Below, in pieces: positions 61,863-64,000 of a stretch of DNA of 64,000 nt (the stretch's first letter is position 1; each line of letters opens with the position of its first letter). The position numbers and the translations under genes are program-made. Under the pieces are notes generated by a model. That model had not been told where the DNA came from and searched no databases. It saw only the letters and a program-made list of their open reading frames with translations. This DNA is from Clostridiales bacterium (GTDB lineage Bacteria > Bacillota > Clostridia > Christensenellales > QALW01), in the NCBI GenBank assembly GCA_015069575.1, contig SVIH01000009.1, positions 1-64,000 on the forward strand. The letters run 5' to 3'.

Positions 61863-63004
61863 TCTGATAACTCCGAAAGTTCAATAATTTTATTATAATC
61901 CGGTGCAGTAATAATGAAAAAACCAAATCTTGTACCACTATCAACAATTTTGTGGTCACCGATGGGCTGAATGTCGCTTACAAAAAATAAACTTTCAGAA
62001 CTATGGTTTCTGATTTTTTCAAGAATCTCAATATCTTTTTTTTCAAAAACAAATCGAATAGCTGCATATTCAGGCTTTTTAACAGGTGTTAGATCAGGTT
62101 CCTGTCCTAAAGCCACTTCTATAACCATTTTAACAAAATCATAGCCGGTTGAAAGGCGTACAAGATCAGAACCAATACAGTCCCCGCCCATTCGCGAACC
62201 TATTTCAATAATTCGTATATCACCCTGTGGTGTAATACGGAATTCACTGTGTGAAGCACCAAATTTTATTTTTAATGCATCAAGACCTTTGAATATTTCT
62301 TTCTGTACCTGCAACATAACATTTTTATCTAAATTTGCAGGCTCAAGATGACCGGTTTCGATAAAGTTAGGTGCACCTGTAGTAAATTTCTTTGTAATGG
62401 CAAGCATTGTGTGTTTGCCTTGATAAGAAATACATTCACAACTGTATTCAGGGCCTTCAATATATTCTTCTACAATAGCCATTTTTTCAAATGATTGTTC
62501 AACAGAAGCTTTTATTGCGTTATCAAGCCCGTTTTCATCAAGTACTTTGGTAATACCACGGCTACCTGAACGGTCAGTTGGTTTAACAATTACAGGAAAA
62601 GAAAACTTATCTTTTTCAAGAGTTTTTGCATCATTAACAGTTGCAAAATAAGGTGTGCCAACCCCTTCTTTTTTTAAAGCGCAACGCATTAAATATTTAT
62701 TTGTTGAAATGTTAATGCACTCATCACTATTGCAAGGTAACCCTAAGTTTTTTGCAAGATACTGTACAGTTATGTTTGCAAGATCAGATGCAATTGTTAC
62801 AACAGCATCTGGCTTTATTTTTTTACATTCTTCTAAAATAGCATCTTTTTCAATAATGCTGATAGGGTAAAAATAATCTGCGGTTTTTTCTCCAATAGAG
62901 CCGTCTTGCCATGCAAAAACGTGGGTTTCATAACCCATTTCTTTTGCTTTTAAAATAAGGGGATTTTGAAAATCATTTGCCCCAATAATAACAACTTTTT
63001 TCAT
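61859..63004 (-). CDS. ATP-grasp ligase
   Basis: 381 residues. Pre-ATP-grasp Rossmann part (1-105, KVVIIGANDFQNPLILKAKEMGYETHVFAWQDG). ATP-grasp domain (about 110-300) has FPVIVKPTDRSGSRGI, VEEYIEGPEYSCECI and the Mg-binding IRIIEIGSRMGGD. It most resembles carbamoyl-phosphate-synthase-like and PurK/biotin-carboxylase-like ligases that join a carboxylate to an amine. It could add an amino acid or other group to a sugar or cell-surface precursor made by this operon. The exact reaction is unknown. Confidence 0.88.
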   Translation of the reverse strand: MKKVVIIGANDFQNPLILKAKEMGYETHVFAWQDGSIGEKTADYFYPISIIEKDAILEECKKIKPDAVVTIASDLANITVQYLAKNLGLPCNSDECINISTNKYLMRCALKKEGVGTPYFATVNDAKTLEKDKFSFPVIVKPTDRSGSRGITKVLDENGLDNAIKASVEQSFEKMAIVEEYIEGPEYSCECISYQGKHTMLAITKKFTTGAPNFIETGHLEPANLDKNVMLQVQKEIFKGLDALKIKFGASHSEFRITPQGDIRIIEIGSRMGGDCIGSDLVRLSTGYDFVKMVIEVALGQEPDLTPVKKPEYAAIRFVFEKKDIEILEKIRNHSSESLFFVSDIQPIGDHKIVDSGTRFGFFIITAPDYNKIIELSELSE

Positions 63005-63007
63005 TTT

Positions 63008-63997
63008 TTACCATAAACCGTCAAAGCGATTTTCTTCCATTTCACGTTTATAATCTTCAAGATATTTTATGTAATCATATTGTGGTTCATAGCCAAGATC
63101 TTTTTTAGCATTTTCAATATCCATTACAAAACTTGTAAAAGTAGGTTTGTCAGGTTTTTCAATAATTACAGAAGGATTATTCTTTGGTGAGAATACTTTA
63201 ACCATGCCTTCTATCTGTTGGCGAAGGGTAGTCTTTATTCCTGTGCCAACATTATAAGTTCCACCGAAAACATTTGCAAAAACAGCCTTAAAAACCATTT
63301 GGCAAAAATCTTTAACATAAACAATATCTTTAAAGGCGTCAGGGTTGCCCCACATTTCAATAGTTTCGCCTTTTATTGCTTTATCTATCATATAACGGTA
63401 AGCAATAGGCTTTTTTACACAATCCACATAATAATATCTTTCAGGGTTATATAAGTAGATGTTTGGTAATCTGAACACAAAACTTTTAATACCAAATTCT
63501 TCTTGATAATGTTTCATTGCCTCAACAATTGTACTTTTTGTAATGGCATAAAAAGCGTGATCACCTGTATAACATAACTTTCTTTCCATTTTAGGTGAAA
63601 GCACATCTTCTTTTCCCCAGTAACCTGCCATTTCAGCCCAGGTCTGTGCATATAAAACACGGTCAGCCCCTGTTCTTCTTGCATATTCAAGTATTTGCAT
63701 ACCACCTGTAATATTAGTATCAATATACTTAAATGGGTCATATTCTTTTAAGTAAGCCGGTAAAAGCCCTGCCATATTAACTACTGCATAAACATCTTCC
63801 TGGGGAAGTTTATTAAAATCTTCACCATTACGAATATCAACCTGATAATATGTAATACCGTTTTGTTTAAACCAATCTGTGTTTTTTCTGCCTACAGCAA
63901 TTAATTCATATTTGCTTGTATCAAGATGCTCAAGGCAATAGGAAGCAAAGTACATTCCTGTGTTACCTGTTGCACCAAACAAAACTATTTTTTTCAT
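63008..63997 (-). CDS. NAD-dependent epimerase/dehydratase (extended SDR)
   Basis: 329 residues, complete. GATGNTGMYFASYCLEH (NAD-binding), VVNMAGLLPAYL, then YAQTWAEMAGYWGKE and the HAFYAITKSTIVEA YxxxK catalytic motif, and the NVGTG segment. It modifies a nucleotide sugar by epimerisation, dehydration or reduction. It is the first visible gene of the five-gene operon ending with the GtrB-like transferase; any promoter lies to the right of the window. Confidence 0.9.
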   Translation of the reverse strand: MKKIVLFGATGNTGMYFASYCLEHLDTSKYELIAVGRKNTDWFKQNGITYYQVDIRNGEDFNKLPQEDVYAVVNMAGLLPAYLKEYDPFKYIDTNITGGMQILEYARRTGADRVLYAQTWAEMAGYWGKEDVLSPKMERKLCYTGDHAFYAITKSTIVEAMKHYQEEFGIKSFVFRLPNIYLYNPERYYYVDCVKKPIAYRYMIDKAIKGETIEMWGNPDAFKDIVYVKDFCQMVFKAVFANVFGGTYNVGTGIKTTLRQQIEGMVKVFSPKNNPSVIIEKPDKPTFTSFVMDIENAKKDLGYEPQYDYIKYLEDYKREMEENRFDGLW

Positions 63998-64000
63998 TAC

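Overview
The window looks like the chromosome of an AT-rich, anaerobic, endospore-forming Clostridia-type Firmicute. The evidence is SpoIIE and CotJ coat genes, oxygen-sensitive glycyl radical enzymes (a GRE pair and NrdDG), a T-box in front of pheST, an agr-type peptide pheromone system, strong AGGAGG-type ribosome binding sites and many short intrinsic terminators. No rRNA, tRNA or CRISPR array was seen.

Layout. 1-1364: right end of a prophage or phage-like island (tail-protein end, small membrane protein, CHAP endolysin, Dp-1-type holin). 1368-13885: housekeeping and accessory genes (DUF421/DUF4363 pair, SH3 and VanW surface proteins, L-rhamnose isomerase, MATE pump, a coiled-coil protein with a divergent XRE regulator, glycyl radical enzyme and activase). 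14104-17444: small genes, including two Cys-rich twin-hydrophobic proteins, an XRE-controlled membrane/DUF5067 operon, YhaM and a 32-residue conserved peptide. 17563-31935: spoIIE, nrdG-nrdD-trxB, an NSS transporter, mreB, cysE, a SLOG gene beside a broken ribbon-helix-helix gene, and pheST with its T-box. 32114-37857: a PPP-phosphatase/TIR-MORN operon convergent with a RyR-domain/ion-channel-like operon, the best candidate for an undescribed signalling or defence system. 38018-52447: the cotJABC operon, whose third gene is split by a 13.4 kb serine-recombinase element carrying a complete agr quorum-sensing locus and a giant truncated RHS protein. 52616-64000: a frameshifted lipoprotein gene, a PglF/CapD-like dehydratase, VanZ, an XRE/SLOG pair, htpG, coaX with an ECF transporter, and a lipid-linked-sugar operon.

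Main result. The two ends of the 13.4 kb element share a GG dinucleotide. Joining the flanks at it restores an uninterrupted 191-codon cotJC. Joining the element ends gives a 50 bp palindromic attP with perfect 14 bp arms. The element is therefore precisely excisable in principle and resembles the sporulation intervening (skin-like) elements, although its recombinase promoter looks vegetative.

A second pattern is that four accessory modules are each bracketed by two copies of the same terminator hairpin, and three of the four contain an XRE regulator transcribed divergently from its neighbour.
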